Assembly: GCF_029269825.1 (NCBI RefSeq)
Contig: NZ_JARJHU010000005.1
Span: 124,001-188,000, forward strand
Direction: 5' to 3'
DNA length: 64,000 nt
Source: Pedobacter sp. JY14-1
GTDB lineage: Bacteria; Bacteroidota; Bacteroidia; Sphingobacteriales; Sphingobacteriaceae
Part shown: positions 52,096 through 61,595 of the stretch, one piece after another
Position numbering within the stretch: the stretch's first letter is position 1
How the letters are laid out: the number at the start of each line of letters is the position of its first letter
Notes under the pieces: generated by a model
What the model was told of the DNA's origin: nothing
Database searches by the model: none
Seen by the model: the letters and a program-made list of their open reading frames with translations, nothing else
Made by a program: the position numbers and the translations under genes

Positions 52096-54519
52096 TTAAA
52101 GCTTAACCTGTAAGGTCAGGTAAAAAGTCCTTGGATCGGAAGGCAATATTCCCGGCCCCGGGTAGCCATCTGCTCTGCGGGTAAAATACCTTTCATCCAG
52201 TAGATTATTGACGTTCCCGTATAGAGTAAACCACTTCCATTTATAGCTTGCACTAAAATCCATTACCTGATAGGAAGGAACGGCACCGTCAATAGCCCTA
52301 TCCGATCTTTCAGCATTTGTAGCATCAGAGTATTGTTTACCAACATAAGAAAACTGACAACCGATATCAAAGCGCTGATGTCCGAAGGAAATACCGGTAC
52401 GTAATAATACAGGCGGTACAAATTCAACCAGGTTATCCTTACGGACCGAAGCATCCAGACTATTTATATATCTGGCATCAATCAACGCAAAATTAGTATA
52501 TACGTTTAATTTGTATTTGCTTAGTCCCTTAGTAATAGCCTTCAGCAGATCGGCCTCTACTAAACTCTCGAACCCTATGTTTCGGCTATCGCCGATATTT
52601 TTACGTAAGCGGTAGTTTTCCAGATTGTCTGCACTTTTTGCATTTACCGATCCGATGCGCCTATTATATTTTAGATAAAATAAGCTCAGGTCATAACGCA
52701 TCCATGAATTTAAAGTACCTCTTATACCACCATCAATGGTATATCCCTTTTCATCAGTCAACGCGGAATCAACCCGTGCATTCGGGTTTATGACACGTAT
52801 ATCGTTAAAATTCACACTGCGGTAATTCTGTGATGCGTTAGCATACAGTTCAACACCCTGTACCGGCTTATAAGATGTACCTATACCGAAAAACACAAAA
52901 GAGCGGTCGTTTGCCTTTTTTTCAAAATTCTGAATGTAATAGAAATCGTCATATGGACTTGATCTGGTTGCATAATATCCATCTGCATTAGTAGAAATAA
53001 ATTCAAATCTCGCACCAGGAGTAATACTCCACTTTTCATTCAGTTGAAAAATATGCTCTGTGAATATGGCAATATTTGTACCTGGAAACCTATAACCAGA
53101 AACACTTGGGAAATTCCCCGTATAGCTGAAGTCCGGCCCCTTGCCATCACTGGCATTACCCTGATTACGCAAGGTCAGTCCTTTGTATACCCTTACCCCT
53201 GCCAGGAAAGTACTATGCTGTTGCCTGACAAGCTTATACTGGTGCAACAGACGCAGTTCAGATCCAAAGTTCTTATAAGTATCGTCCAATAAATCCCGGG
53301 GGCCACCCATATCAGGCCTGTTGATATAAGTCAATACTCCCAGCGCCTGCCTTCCTGCATAGAGGTGATAACTTCTCCAGTTTATCTTCGTATGATCGTC
53401 AAACTGGTAATCAAGCGTAACATTAGCCAGGTTCCAATTTACTTTAAACCAATTGCGTTCACGGTTAGATTGATGAGGATCACTTGCAAATTCATTGTCG
53501 GTCAGGCCGCCTGGCAAGTGCGACAGATAATCCATGAACGTATATTCACCACCTACTCTGAGCTTTGGAGTAAGCTGATAATCGGCATGGATATAAGCAC
53601 CATGCTGTTCAAAATGACCATTAGGGCGCCATCCGTCGCCACGTTTATATTGATAATATGCATAATAATTCAGCTTCTTAATGGTACCGCCAACGCTGTT
53701 GAATGAGTTAAAAAATCCGAAAGAGCCTGTCGTCTGACGACTGGTTATCTCCATCGGCTTGTCTGACGGCCCTTTTTTTAGCTGAAAGTTAATCAATCCC
53801 CCAAACTGCGTACCGTACTGCAGACTGGCTGCGCCACGTATGATCTCTATTCTGTCCAGTGCCTCAGCAGGAGGTGTATAATAACTTTCCGGATAACCCA
53901 GGGCATCAGCACTGATGTCATAGCCATTCTGGCGTGTATTAAAATTAGATACGCGGCTTGGGTTCAACCCTCTTCCCCCTATACCCAGCTGCAGGCCCCC
54001 GCCATCGTATTCAATAATATTGATCCCGGCCACGCGGCTATACAACTGCCGGGAATTATTTGTCGCCAGATTAGCATTCAAACTTTCTACATTAACTACT
54101 TCGGTCTTTTTTCCCGCATAAATAGCCGTTCCTTCTACCTGTCTCAAGTTCCCAGACGCCATTCGTTGAATGCTGTCCCGGACATTTACCTCATCCAGAC
54201 GTTTACCATCTGCGTCCTCCAAGGTAACATCAAGGACAACGTCCCGGTTTACTTCTATTTTCTTACTGTATTTCTCCGCACCCAGAAAATATACGATAAG
54301 CTCATATTTTCCAGCCGGTACTGTGTTAAACCCAAATTTCCCGGATTCGTCACAACTCGTTGTTAAACTGGTATGAACAATACTCACCGTAGCGCCGGCA
54401 GCAGGCGTGCTATTTATGCGTACACGTCCGCTGACAGAAAAAAGCTGAGCTGAAGCCCCCAGAGCATATACATTCAATAATAAAAAACATAATAATTTAC
54501 TAAAGGTCTTATTTTTCAT
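52096..54519 (-). CDS. TonB-dependent receptor (FecA-like) of the HTTM operon
   Basis: About 807 residues from the ATG at 54519 (MKNKTFSKLL); the earlier frame start would run into the HTTM gene. Signal peptide ending ASAQ, carboxypeptidase-regulatory-like domain (about 25-105), plug (VESLNANLATNNSRQLYSRV, GGRGLNPSRVSNFNTRQNG, IEIIRGAASLQYGTQFGGLIN) and a barrel ending LTLQVKL. Plug features are of the ferric-citrate/metal receptor group. It ends the operon with DUF4856, imelysin and HTTM genes, overlapping the HTTM gene by 11 bases. Iron or another metal is a fair guess; the substrate is not shown. Confidence 0.85.
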   Translation of the reverse strand: MKNKTFSKLLCFLLLNVYALGASAQLFSVSGRVRINSTPAAGATVSIVHTSLTTSCDESGKFGFNTVPAGKYELIVYFLGAEKYSKKIEVNRDVVLDVTLEDADGKRLDEVNVRDSIQRMASGNLRQVEGTAIYAGKKTEVVNVESLNANLATNNSRQLYSRVAGINIIEYDGGGLQLGIGGRGLNPSRVSNFNTRQNGYDISADALGYPESYYTPPAEALDRIEIIRGAASLQYGTQFGGLINFQLKKGPSDKPMEITSRQTTGSFGFFNSFNSVGGTIKKLNYYAYYQYKRGDGWRPNGHFEQHGAYIHADYQLTPKLRVGGEYTFMDYLSHLPGGLTDNEFASDPHQSNRERNWFKVNWNLANVTLDYQFDDHTKINWRSYHLYAGRQALGVLTYINRPDMGGPRDLLDDTYKNFGSELRLLHQYKLVRQQHSTFLAGVRVYKGLTLRNQGNASDGKGPDFSYTGNFPSVSGYRFPGTNIAIFTEHIFQLNEKWSITPGARFEFISTNADGYYATRSSPYDDFYYIQNFEKKANDRSFVFFGIGTSYKPVQGVELYANASQNYRSVNFNDIRVINPNARVDSALTDEKGYTIDGGIRGTLNSWMRYDLSLFYLKYNRRIGSVNAKSADNLENYRLRKNIGDSRNIGFESLVEADLLKAITKGLSKYKLNVYTNFALIDARYINSLDASVRKDNLVEFVPPVLLRTGISFGHQRFDIGCQFSYVGKQYSDATNAERSDRAIDGAVPSYQVMDFSASYKWKWFTLYGNVNNLLDERYFTRRADGYPGPGILPSDPRTFYLTLQVKL

Positions 54520-55855
54520 TTTTTGCAAAAGGTAATATCCACGTATAATGATGCCAGCCGAATCGTTGCCGGGCAAGGTTGACACCAGGATCAGTAAAAG
54601 AACGGGAACGCCCTCCATTCAGGGTCACATAAGATTCCACATAAACAGCCGGATCTTTCAATCCCCGCTGACGGTATACAGATGCCAGGTAATGCGCATA
54701 GCGTAAGATCAGATCGGGCTGGGTGCTCATCATTTTGTCCTGCAATGGAGTCAGGAACTCACTGTTATCCACCTCGTATGCCCGTCCTGTCGAAGGTTCT
54801 TTAACATAGAAAAAAGTATTGCCGGATTTTTCCATCAGCATGACACGCCATGAAAAACGATATCCCTCTTCATACCAGAACAAATCTCCCGGATAAGCCA
54901 GAAACCGCAGCGGGATAATCAGCTGAATACAGAAATAAGTTCCGGATACGATCGTGGCAACTCTATTTTTGCATCCAAATAGCACGTAATTACTTTTTCC
55001 GGAAATCTGTCTGGATTTTGATAAAAGATGGCTAAGCAGCTTATATTGAAACGCGGAGCTGAAGAAAATAAAGCTACAGATAATCATCACATAGGGAAAC
55101 ATGCCAATACCCGGAAAAAAAAGCGCTGTCGCCAGATGAAAGCCAATCACAAAAAGATAAGCAACGGGACGGGTCCTCCTGTTGATCAGGAAAAAAGCAA
55201 TCAGGAGGTCATATACCGCGCCGAACCAGCTGAACACATAAGCTACCCAACCTTTGTACATTAAGGCGCCTATTAACGGCAAATGGCTTTTAGGCGGCAA
55301 CCAGATCTTCATCGGCATCGCATGCAGCAGCCAGTCTGGCGTCAGCTTAGCCAAACCGGCAAAAAAATAGACAATGCCTACCTGCATCCGTAGAACACCA
55401 ATCGTCCATAATGGCACCTTATCATACTTCAGACTTGGCCAGATAAAAGTATCCACGGCAAAAAATCGATTAGCAGGCAGCCATATCATCAGGAAGCTGA
55501 CAAGGCTGATAAAGTAATAATGGTTGAGATAATTGGTGGCATCTATCAGCTCAATATAGGTAAAAGCGAGAAAGAAAAGTGGTGCTGTGATGCGATACAG
55601 GAAGCCAAGCGCAATGCCTGCAGCCGAAATAGCAGCCAGAAAAAAAAGCAGGTGCATACCCGTATATCCCAAAGGTTTCACCCATTCGAAGCCCCAGTAA
55701 CTAAAATAGAACCGCGGGTTAACATACAAATCCACTATCCACCCCTTCAGCCAGAAACGCAGGATACCAACGAACATCATCAGTCCGAACAATATCCTGA
55801 ATATAACCAGCGGCGCAATATCTACCGGCTTTAGGAAGTAACGGATACTAGTCAC
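54509..55855 (-). CDS. HTTM (gamma-carboxylase-like) membrane protein
   Basis: About 448 residues from a GTG at 55855, which overlaps the imelysin stop (GTGACTAG); an ATG at 55903 is also in frame but would overlap more. It has many membrane segments (FRILFGLMMFVGILRFWL, FYLIE-like regions, AYLFVIGFHLATALFF) and matches the horizontally transferred transmembrane/vitamin-K-dependent gamma-carboxylase fold (KPVDIAPLVIFRILFG; LRMQVGIVYFFAGLAKL). Bacterial HTTM enzymes are mostly uncharacterised. Its conserved company with imelysin and TonB genes suggests modification of a surface or metallophore-binding protein. Confidence 0.82.
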   Translation of the reverse strand: MTSIRYFLKPVDIAPLVIFRILFGLMMFVGILRFWLKGWIVDLYVNPRFYFSYWGFEWVKPLGYTGMHLLFFLAAISAAGIALGFLYRITAPLFFLAFTYIELIDATNYLNHYYFISLVSFLMIWLPANRFFAVDTFIWPSLKYDKVPLWTIGVLRMQVGIVYFFAGLAKLTPDWLLHAMPMKIWLPPKSHLPLIGALMYKGWVAYVFSWFGAVYDLLIAFFLINRRTRPVAYLFVIGFHLATALFFPGIGMFPYVMIICSFIFFSSAFQYKLLSHLLSKSRQISGKSNYVLFGCKNRVATIVSGTYFCIQLIIPLRFLAYPGDLFWYEEGYRFSWRVMLMEKSGNTFFYVKEPSTGRAYEVDNSEFLTPLQDKMMSTQPDLILRYAHYLASVYRQRGLKDPAVYVESYVTLNGGRSRSFTDPGVNLARQRFGWHHYTWILPFAKNEK

Positions 55856-56936
55856 CGTCGGTATCCTGATAAGTAATCCGTACACCGGTTGACGAAGCCA
55901 CATCCGTTTTTAACAGTGTCAAAAGTACCTGCACCTCCCTGTAAGCTGCATCAATTTCAGCTTTGTTACTTACCAAAGCTGAAGATAACGGATCGGGTAT
56001 TGCATTCAACTTGCCTATAGTCACATCAAACTGACTTATAACATCGTCACTTAATGCTTTTTTACCTAACGCCGCTAAATAACCAGATATTCCTTTTCCG
56101 CTGTTATTACCTGTAAACATTTTTTTAAGATTACCCAGATTGGCGACTGCAAGGGCAACCGAAATACCGGAATAGTAACCCTCCACTTTATCCGGATATT
56201 GTATACCACTAGACTGCTTGCCATAAGGCCATCCAATGCGTGGCCCCTTCATCTGGTCCATTTCGTATGCAAACTGGTTGATCAGAAAAGCAATAGGGCT
56301 GCCTGCATCTGAACGCGTATTACTTACAAATTCAGTCCTGTAACCGGTGTTCCATGCAGTAATTACATTTCCGGTAAGCGTTTTCATACGGGCAATCAGG
56401 TCCAGCACATATTTCCTGCGGTTAGCTGCACCGTTATCGTTGAATTTGGATAACGCATCGGGAGCAAACAATACATAATCAAGTGCAGGGAAACCTTGTT
56501 GGTCAACGGTAAAATTCTGGGTAAGGTCATAGGTGCCCCTCAGTATATTTCCATCTATCACAGCTTTGTCCGCAGGAAAAGTATTCAGAAAATTGTTCAG
56601 TAAAACCCGTTCAGACGGGCCAAATTGATTTACCGAAATCTGCTCATATTGAATATAAGCAGCCTTAAACACAGTTTTCAAGGCCTGCTGATTCCCTGCA
56701 TCAGGGGTAGTTAAAAATGTACTCACAGCAGCTTCAAATTGAGTAATCTGCTGCTGCAGACCAGTATAGGCAGGTATGATAAGGTGATCTGCGTAATCGG
56801 CCAGCATAGTTCCCTTATCAAAACCTTCAGCCTGCGGACTATTGTCTTTGCTGGTCTTTTTAGAACAGGCGACGATAAAAATGGTAAATGCGGTTATAAG
56901 TATGACGATACCGGGTTTTATTTGATTAATTTTCAT
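55848..56936 (-). CDS. Imelysin-family lipoprotein
   Basis: 362 residues with lipobox FIVAC (Cys24). Matches the imelysin/insulin-cleaving-peptidase-like family, all-helical, with NQFGPSERVLLNNFLNTFP, the family motif region GFPALDYVLF, and KVEGYYSGISVALA. The usual GxHxxE is changed to GFPALD, so His and Glu are replaced by Pro and Asp; this variant is known in Bacteroidota. Imelysins are linked to iron or heme capture, not proteolysis. It is the second gene of the DUF4856-imelysin-HTTM-TonB operon. Confidence 0.88.
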   Translation of the reverse strand: MKINQIKPGIVILITAFTIFIVACSKKTSKDNSPQAEGFDKGTMLADYADHLIIPAYTGLQQQITQFEAAVSTFLTTPDAGNQQALKTVFKAAYIQYEQISVNQFGPSERVLLNNFLNTFPADKAVIDGNILRGTYDLTQNFTVDQQGFPALDYVLFAPDALSKFNDNGAANRRKYVLDLIARMKTLTGNVITAWNTGYRTEFVSNTRSDAGSPIAFLINQFAYEMDQMKGPRIGWPYGKQSSGIQYPDKVEGYYSGISVALAVANLGNLKKMFTGNNSGKGISGYLAALGKKALSDDVISQFDVTIGKLNAIPDPLSSALVSNKAEIDAAYREVQVLLTLLKTDVASSTGVRITYQDTDGD

Positions 56937-56988
56937 CAGTAATTGATTATTTTTTATTTTCTAAGACGAATCCCTGTTAATAATGAAA

Positions 56989-57016
56989 GCTCCTGGCGCA
57001 AAAATGTGCCAGGAGC
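56989..57016 (-). repeat. Intra-operon hairpin between the DUF4856 and imelysin genes
   Basis: GCTCCTGGCGCA and TGTGCCAGGAGC form a 12-bp stem (one G-U pair) with an AAAA loop, in the 101-base gap. Without a good T-run it may be a partial terminator or mRNA-stability element separating the first gene from the rest. Confidence 0.55.
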
Positions 57017-57037
57017 CGGATTAACACAATAATCAGT

Positions 57038-58135
57038 TTAATTCAGACCATAAGTAGTCTTCAGGATATTTTGCGCTTCAACCAACTTCGTGAAATTTGC
57101 CTCATTGACCAGTACATAGAAATTGGTGCCCATAGTTGCCGTTAGCTTCTGAAAGTTAGCTTCAGTCAGCTTGCTTCCAGCCGGACGGTATTTGAAACAC
57201 GAAACGAAGCCATATCCCTCAGACAACGCATGAAACTGAGTAGGCAGATCATTTATACTTGTCGAATTAGTAGGTATCGTCACATAAGCCAAAGCAGCAG
57301 CAGCAACCAGCTGTTCCCATTTAGCCAGGATAATGTCGATCTGCTCCTTTACTACAGCATAGTCTCTGGCACCGATCGCAGCACGACCTTTAAGGAAAGC
57401 ATTAAAAATAATCTTGCCTGCTTCAATACCTTTGCCGCGTTCTGCAAGGTAACCGCCCCATAATAAAGGACGGTTTGAATCTGTGTTCGCATAGGTTTTC
57501 CCCGGGTCATAATCTACCGGAACGCTCAGATACCCGAAGGCTTCGTCCCAGTTACGCTGCATAGCAGTTGTCCCGTTGGTCACAGTATTATTATCGGCGT
57601 TCGGGACATTCGTGAGGATATTTACAGCTTCCTTAAAAAACAACGCGCCCATCATTCCTTTAGCCACAGCCTGGTTATACTCAAGTCCTGTAGCACTTAC
57701 CAGCCTTTTGGTAGTTCCCTTGATCACATATCCGGCTTTTCCATTAGAAGCCTCTTTCCCATTTTCGAGACTATTCGCAGCCTGCTGAGCAAAGTACCCG
57801 ATAAAAGTAGCGGCATCAGCAGTCTTCTCAGCGAGCTTCACCCCTGAAGTATTTAATGTGGCATCTGCAAAAGGACTATTGGTATTATTGAAATAGTCAT
57901 TTGCTTTTTCCGCCGTAATGGTAGCATTTAAAGCTGTCCCAAGATAGGAATTCAGTTCCACAGCCATTTTCACCCTCTGTGTCGAAGTCGTATAGTTTGC
58001 ACCCGTAAAATTATAAGTCGCAGGGATGTCGTAAGGAGGGATTACTTCTTCCTTAACCTTGTCTTTCTTACAGGAGGTAAGTCCTGCTACGGCCAGAACA
58101 ACAAAAACTGAACTTTTAAGGTAATTAACTTTCAT
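57038..58135 (-). CDS. DUF4856 lipoprotein
   Basis: 365 residues with lipobox GLTSC (Cys22). DUF4856 features include YNFTGANYTTSTQRVKMAVEL near the start, an all-helical body and WDEAFGYLSVPVDYD in the middle. Function unknown; the family is regularly found with imelysin and TonB-receptor genes. It is first in the operon, next to the divergent two-component system, so it is the gene closest to the predicted regulator sites. Confidence 0.85.
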   Translation of the reverse strand: MKVNYLKSSVFVVLAVAGLTSCKKDKVKEEVIPPYDIPATYNFTGANYTTSTQRVKMAVELNSYLGTALNATITAEKANDYFNNTNSPFADATLNTSGVKLAEKTADAATFIGYFAQQAANSLENGKEASNGKAGYVIKGTTKRLVSATGLEYNQAVAKGMMGALFFKEAVNILTNVPNADNNTVTNGTTAMQRNWDEAFGYLSVPVDYDPGKTYANTDSNRPLLWGGYLAERGKGIEAGKIIFNAFLKGRAAIGARDYAVVKEQIDIILAKWEQLVAAAALAYVTIPTNSTSINDLPTQFHALSEGYGFVSCFKYRPAGSKLTEANFQKLTATMGTNFYVLVNEANFTKLVEAQNILKTTYGLN

Positions 58136-58144
58136 GTTTATGGG

Positions 58145-58257
58145 ATTAGAATTTAATTGTTGTGATTGTTTGTATTAAGTCTAAATAACTAGTATTCTTG
58201 CTGCAAATATTATAGCTAATTCTAAAGAATTTCTAAAGATTTAGAAATATTCTAAAT
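58145..58257. promoter_or_regulatory. Cluster of TTCTAAA motifs between the DUF4856 operon and the two-component genes
   Basis: TTCTAAA occurs directly at 58220, 58231 and 58250 and inverted (TTTAGAA) at 58240, each about 10-11 bases apart, so on one face of the helix. A one-mismatch copy (GTCTAAAT, 58178) and an inverted TTAGAA (58145) lie nearer the DUF4856 gene. Tandem half-sites of this spacing are typical of OmpR-family binding, so the divergent response regulator is the likely ligand. Confidence 0.6.
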
Positions 58258-58266
58258 AAAGACATC

Positions 58267-58941
58267 ATGAAATTACTGTTTGTAGAAGACGAGCCTATAC
58301 TGGTTGAAGAAATGAATAGCTATTTCAGTTCCCAGGGATTTGTATGTGAGCAGGCCATCAGTTTCAGCCAGGCAGCACAGAAGATTCACAATTACCGTTA
58401 TGATATTGTCATCCTTGACATTACACTTCCCGACGGTACCGGTATGGAACTCATTTCTGGTATCAGGGAAAAAGACATTGAGACCGGAATCCTGATCCTT
58501 TCCGCTAAAAATTCTCTGAATGATAAAATAGATAGTCTTAACCTCGGCGCAGATGACTACCTTACCAAACCTTTCTATATCGAGGAACTCAGTGCAAGAG
58601 TCAATGCCCTATACCGCAGAAAAATTCTAAAAGGTTCCCAAAACATCCATTTCGATGCCTTTACTATAGAGCCCTTTTCCAAAAAGCTCTCCTATAAAAA
58701 ACAAGAAATCGGACTTACCCGTAAAGAATTCGAAATGCTGATGTATTTTTTAGTTAATAAAGAACGTGTGGTCAGCAAATCGGCTATAGCGGAGCACCTC
58801 TGGGGCGATCACTTCGACCAGCAGGACAACTTCGATACCGTATATGTACACATGAAAAACCTTCGGAAGAAACTCAGTTCGGCATCCGGAAAAGATTACA
58901 TCAGAACAGTCTACGGCATGGGTTATAAATTTTCCTGCTGA
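58267..58941 (+). CDS. OmpR-family response regulator
   Basis: 224 residues. Receiver domain with acidic pocket (LFVEDEPIL), phospho-acceptor Asp in DIVILDITLPDGTG, Lys in DDYLTKPF, and a winged-helix output domain (LTRKEFEMLMYFLVNKERVV, DTVYVHMKNLRKKL, IRTVYGMGYKFSC). It shares one base with the kinase gene downstream. The upstream TTCTAAA cluster is its probable binding region, implying autoregulation and control of the divergent DUF4856-TonB operon. Confidence 0.94.
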   Translation: MKLLFVEDEPILVEEMNSYFSSQGFVCEQAISFSQAAQKIHNYRYDIVILDITLPDGTGMELISGIREKDIETGILILSAKNSLNDKIDSLNLGADDYLTKPFYIEELSARVNALYRRKILKGSQNIHFDAFTIEPFSKKLSYKKQEIGLTRKEFEMLMYFLVNKERVVSKSAIAEHLWGDHFDQQDNFDTVYVHMKNLRKKLSSASGKDYIRTVYGMGYKFSC

Positions 58942-60185
58942 TGCGGTTGCTCACCAGGATCAGCATCTATTATCTGTGTCTGAGCACGATCGTACTTGGG
59001 ATTGCGGGGATATTGCTTTACATCTTTCTCCGCAACGAGATTTCCAGGGAAATGGAAGAGCAGTTGGAAATGCAGCTTGATATGGTGGCTTCCGAATTGC
59101 AGGGAGGCCGGAAAATCTCATATCCCTTGGTTGATATCCGTTCGGGCGAAGAAATTCTGATGCGGCTTCCCAAAGTGTTCAAAGACACCCTTTTGTATGA
59201 TCATTTGCAGAAAGAGACAGAAGGCTATTATTATTTTGAGGAAAGCAAGAAGATCAATCATAAACCTTACCGTATCCGCGTTATGACCACTTATATTGGT
59301 TGGGAAAACTATGCGCGAACCATCACGTATATGTTCCTGCTGATTGCCACGCTATTGGTCGCACTTGGCACACTTATCAATTACTTCATGAACCGCAGTA
59401 TCTGGAAACCCTTTCTCATAAACTTGCGGCGAATGCAGGGCTATTCTGTAAGTTCCCGGGAAGAATTACAGCTTGCGCGCACCAGGACAACAGAATTTCA
59501 GGAAATGAATACCGTACTCAGTGATCTGGCGGCCAGGGGTAAGCGGGAATATACAGCGCTGAAAGAGTTTACCGAAAATGCATCTCATGAAATTCAGACG
59601 CCCCTGAGTATTTTGAAGACCCGCCTGGAAACCATCAGCCAGGTTCCGCTGGACAGTGCCGTAATCAGACCTTTAGCGGATGCGAAGCAAGCCGTAAACC
59701 GGCTCAGTAAAGTAAATAAAGGCCTGCTCCTCCTCGCTAAGCTTGAAAACGATGCATTCCAGGACAAACGGCAAATTAATCTCAGAGCAACAATCATCCA
59801 TAATTATTCCCTTATGGAAGACGTTTTTGAACATAAGGGGATCAAGGTAAATCAACAGCTGTCAGACTATTCGGTATTTGCCAGCCAGACACTTATGGAC
59901 ATATTGGTCTCTAATCTTATGACCAATATGATCAGCCATGCTCCGGCAGACGCTGCCGCATCTATCTGTCTGAATGCGATTCAACTGGTCTTCAGCAATG
60001 AAGGACCTCCGTTGACCTTCGATGCTGCCAGGCTATTCAGCCGCTTTGGCAAAGGCATACCTGGTTATAAGGGCAACGGACTAGGCTTGTCTATTGTAAA
60101 ACAAATATGTCAGGTAAACGGCTGGATAGTGGAATATACCTACAAAGAGCATCGGCATACCTTTGATATCAGATTTAAAGAATAG
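58941..60185 (+). CDS. Sensor histidine kinase
   Basis: 414 residues. Membrane span at about 9-29, an extracytoplasmic sensor loop (about 30-125) and a second span (about 128-150), then HisKA with phospho-His in ENASHEIQTPLSIL and HATPase_c with N-box NLMTNMISHAP and G-box GNGLGLSIVKQI. The ATP-lid region is short (SNEGPPLTFDAARLFSRFGKG). It overlaps the response regulator by one base (TGATG), so the two form a cognate pair, probably sensing a signal related to the divergent uptake operon. Confidence 0.93.
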   Translation: MRLLTRISIYYLCLSTIVLGIAGILLYIFLRNEISREMEEQLEMQLDMVASELQGGRKISYPLVDIRSGEEILMRLPKVFKDTLLYDHLQKETEGYYYFEESKKINHKPYRIRVMTTYIGWENYARTITYMFLLIATLLVALGTLINYFMNRSIWKPFLINLRRMQGYSVSSREELQLARTRTTEFQEMNTVLSDLAARGKREYTALKEFTENASHEIQTPLSILKTRLETISQVPLDSAVIRPLADAKQAVNRLSKVNKGLLLLAKLENDAFQDKRQINLRATIIHNYSLMEDVFEHKGIKVNQQLSDYSVFASQTLMDILVSNLMTNMISHAPADAAASICLNAIQLVFSNEGPPLTFDAARLFSRFGKGIPGYKGNGLGLSIVKQICQVNGWIVEYTYKEHRHTFDIRFKE

Positions 60186-60352
60186 CGCTCAAAATGAATA
60201 CGCGAACGTACCGGCAAATTACTTATTGAAGTTAAGCACCAGATAACCGCAGACTACATTTGTAATATACGGGATCATCTGCAAAATGTCATAAACAGTA
60301 ACACAACAATCCTGTCTTCATCCAAGAATCGTTTAATTTGTTGTCACCATTC

Positions 60353-61540
60353 ATGAGAAGAAAAATAAACCCGTTGCCGCTCCTCATCATTGTCTTCGCC
60401 GTGCTCGCACTGAACTGGCTTGTACTTTCGGGCATCTATGTATTAAGCGCTGCTTTCTGGGTAGCACCCGTATTCTGGGCGATATCCGGCGGGATCACAG
60501 CAGCCCTGATCATTGCAATAATCAGAACACGGAGCGCAACTGATCTGTATTTCAAGGTTGCCAGCCACGCATTCCTGATATTGTTCGTTGCTGAACTGGT
60601 ATTTGCGGCCATACTCCTTACTGGCGATACATACCGCCTTATAGCAGGGGGGCCGAGAAGTATCTACTGGACAGGATTTGCAGCTGCCTTGTCTGGGCTT
60701 ACCATCCTGGTATTTCTTTATGGAATCACCAGGGGAAAATATGCTTACAGGGTGATCAGACATACGCTCTATTTTGAAGATCTGCCTGCCGCTTTTGATG
60801 GCTTTACCATTACTCAGATATCCGACATACACGCGGGGAGCTTTGCCAACCAGGCGGCGGTTCAGAAAGGCATAGACCTGGTGAACAAACAGCGTTCCGA
60901 CCTGTTCGTTTTTACAGGTGACCTGGTAAACAACAAAGCGGATGAGATCAGGCCCTGGCTGGCACACTTCAGGCAGATCAAAGCACCTTATGGACAGTTT
61001 TCCGTATTGGGCAACCATGATTACGGCGACTATATTAAGTGGCCGGACGAACAATCCAAAAAAAACAACCTGCAGCAACTCAAGCAATATCATGCCGAAC
61101 TAGGTTTCAGGTTGTTGTTGGATGAACACATTGTATTGCATAAGGACGGACAGCATATTGTCCTGGCCGGGGTAGAGAACTGGGGTATAGGCTTTGGAAA
61201 GCGAGGTGATCTCAAACAAGCCCTGAATGGTGCAGGTCCCCGTGATTTCAAAATATTGCTTTCCCATGATCCTACACACTGGCAGGAAGAAGTGCTCCGT
61301 TTTCCGGATAAGATAAACCTTACACTTTCCGGCCATACACACGGCATGCAATTTGGTATCGAAGCCCTTGGCATCAAATGGAGCCCTGTAAAATACCGTT
61401 ATCCGCATTGGGCAGGTATTACCGGTAATGACGGAACCTACCTGAATATCAACCGTGGGTTTGGCTTCCTGGGGTTTTCCGGAAGGGTCGGCATTTGGCC
61501 TGAGATCACCGTAATCGAACTCAGAAAGAAAGCATATTGA
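60353..61540 (+). CDS. Membrane-anchored metallophosphoesterase
   Basis: About 395 residues from the ATG at 60353 (MRRKINPLPLL); the frame opens slightly earlier at a TTG. Four N-terminal membrane segments (about 6-125) precede a calcineurin-like phosphoesterase with all metal motifs: ITQISDIHAGSF, VFTGDLVNN, VLGNHDYGDY, LLSHDPTHW and LSGHTHGMQFG. This arrangement is that of YkuE/YpbG-type enzymes acting on lipids or nucleotides at the membrane. The following gene is a lipid-headgroup transferase, so a lipid substrate is plausible. Confidence 0.9.
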   Translation: MRRKINPLPLLIIVFAVLALNWLVLSGIYVLSAAFWVAPVFWAISGGITAALIIAIIRTRSATDLYFKVASHAFLILFVAELVFAAILLTGDTYRLIAGGPRSIYWTGFAAALSGLTILVFLYGITRGKYAYRVIRHTLYFEDLPAAFDGFTITQISDIHAGSFANQAAVQKGIDLVNKQRSDLFVFTGDLVNNKADEIRPWLAHFRQIKAPYGQFSVLGNHDYGDYIKWPDEQSKKNNLQQLKQYHAELGFRLLLDEHIVLHKDGQHIVLAGVENWGIGFGKRGDLKQALNGAGPRDFKILLSHDPTHWQEEVLRFPDKINLTLSGHTHGMQFGIEALGIKWSPVKYRYPHWAGITGNDGTYLNINRGFGFLGFSGRVGIWPEITVIELRKKAY

Positions 61541-61551
61541 GTTAAATTACC

Positions 61552-61559
61552 TACTTTTG
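61552..61559 (+). promoter_or_regulatory. -7 box upstream of the CDP-alcohol phosphatidyltransferase gene
   Basis: TACTTTTG is an exact TAnnTTTG match, 36 bases before the ATG at 61596, indicating that this gene and the GtrA gene can be transcribed separately from the phosphoesterase gene. Confidence 0.45.
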
Positions 61560-61595
61560 TGCCGCATAGCTATCAACTGCATTAGCAAACACTGA

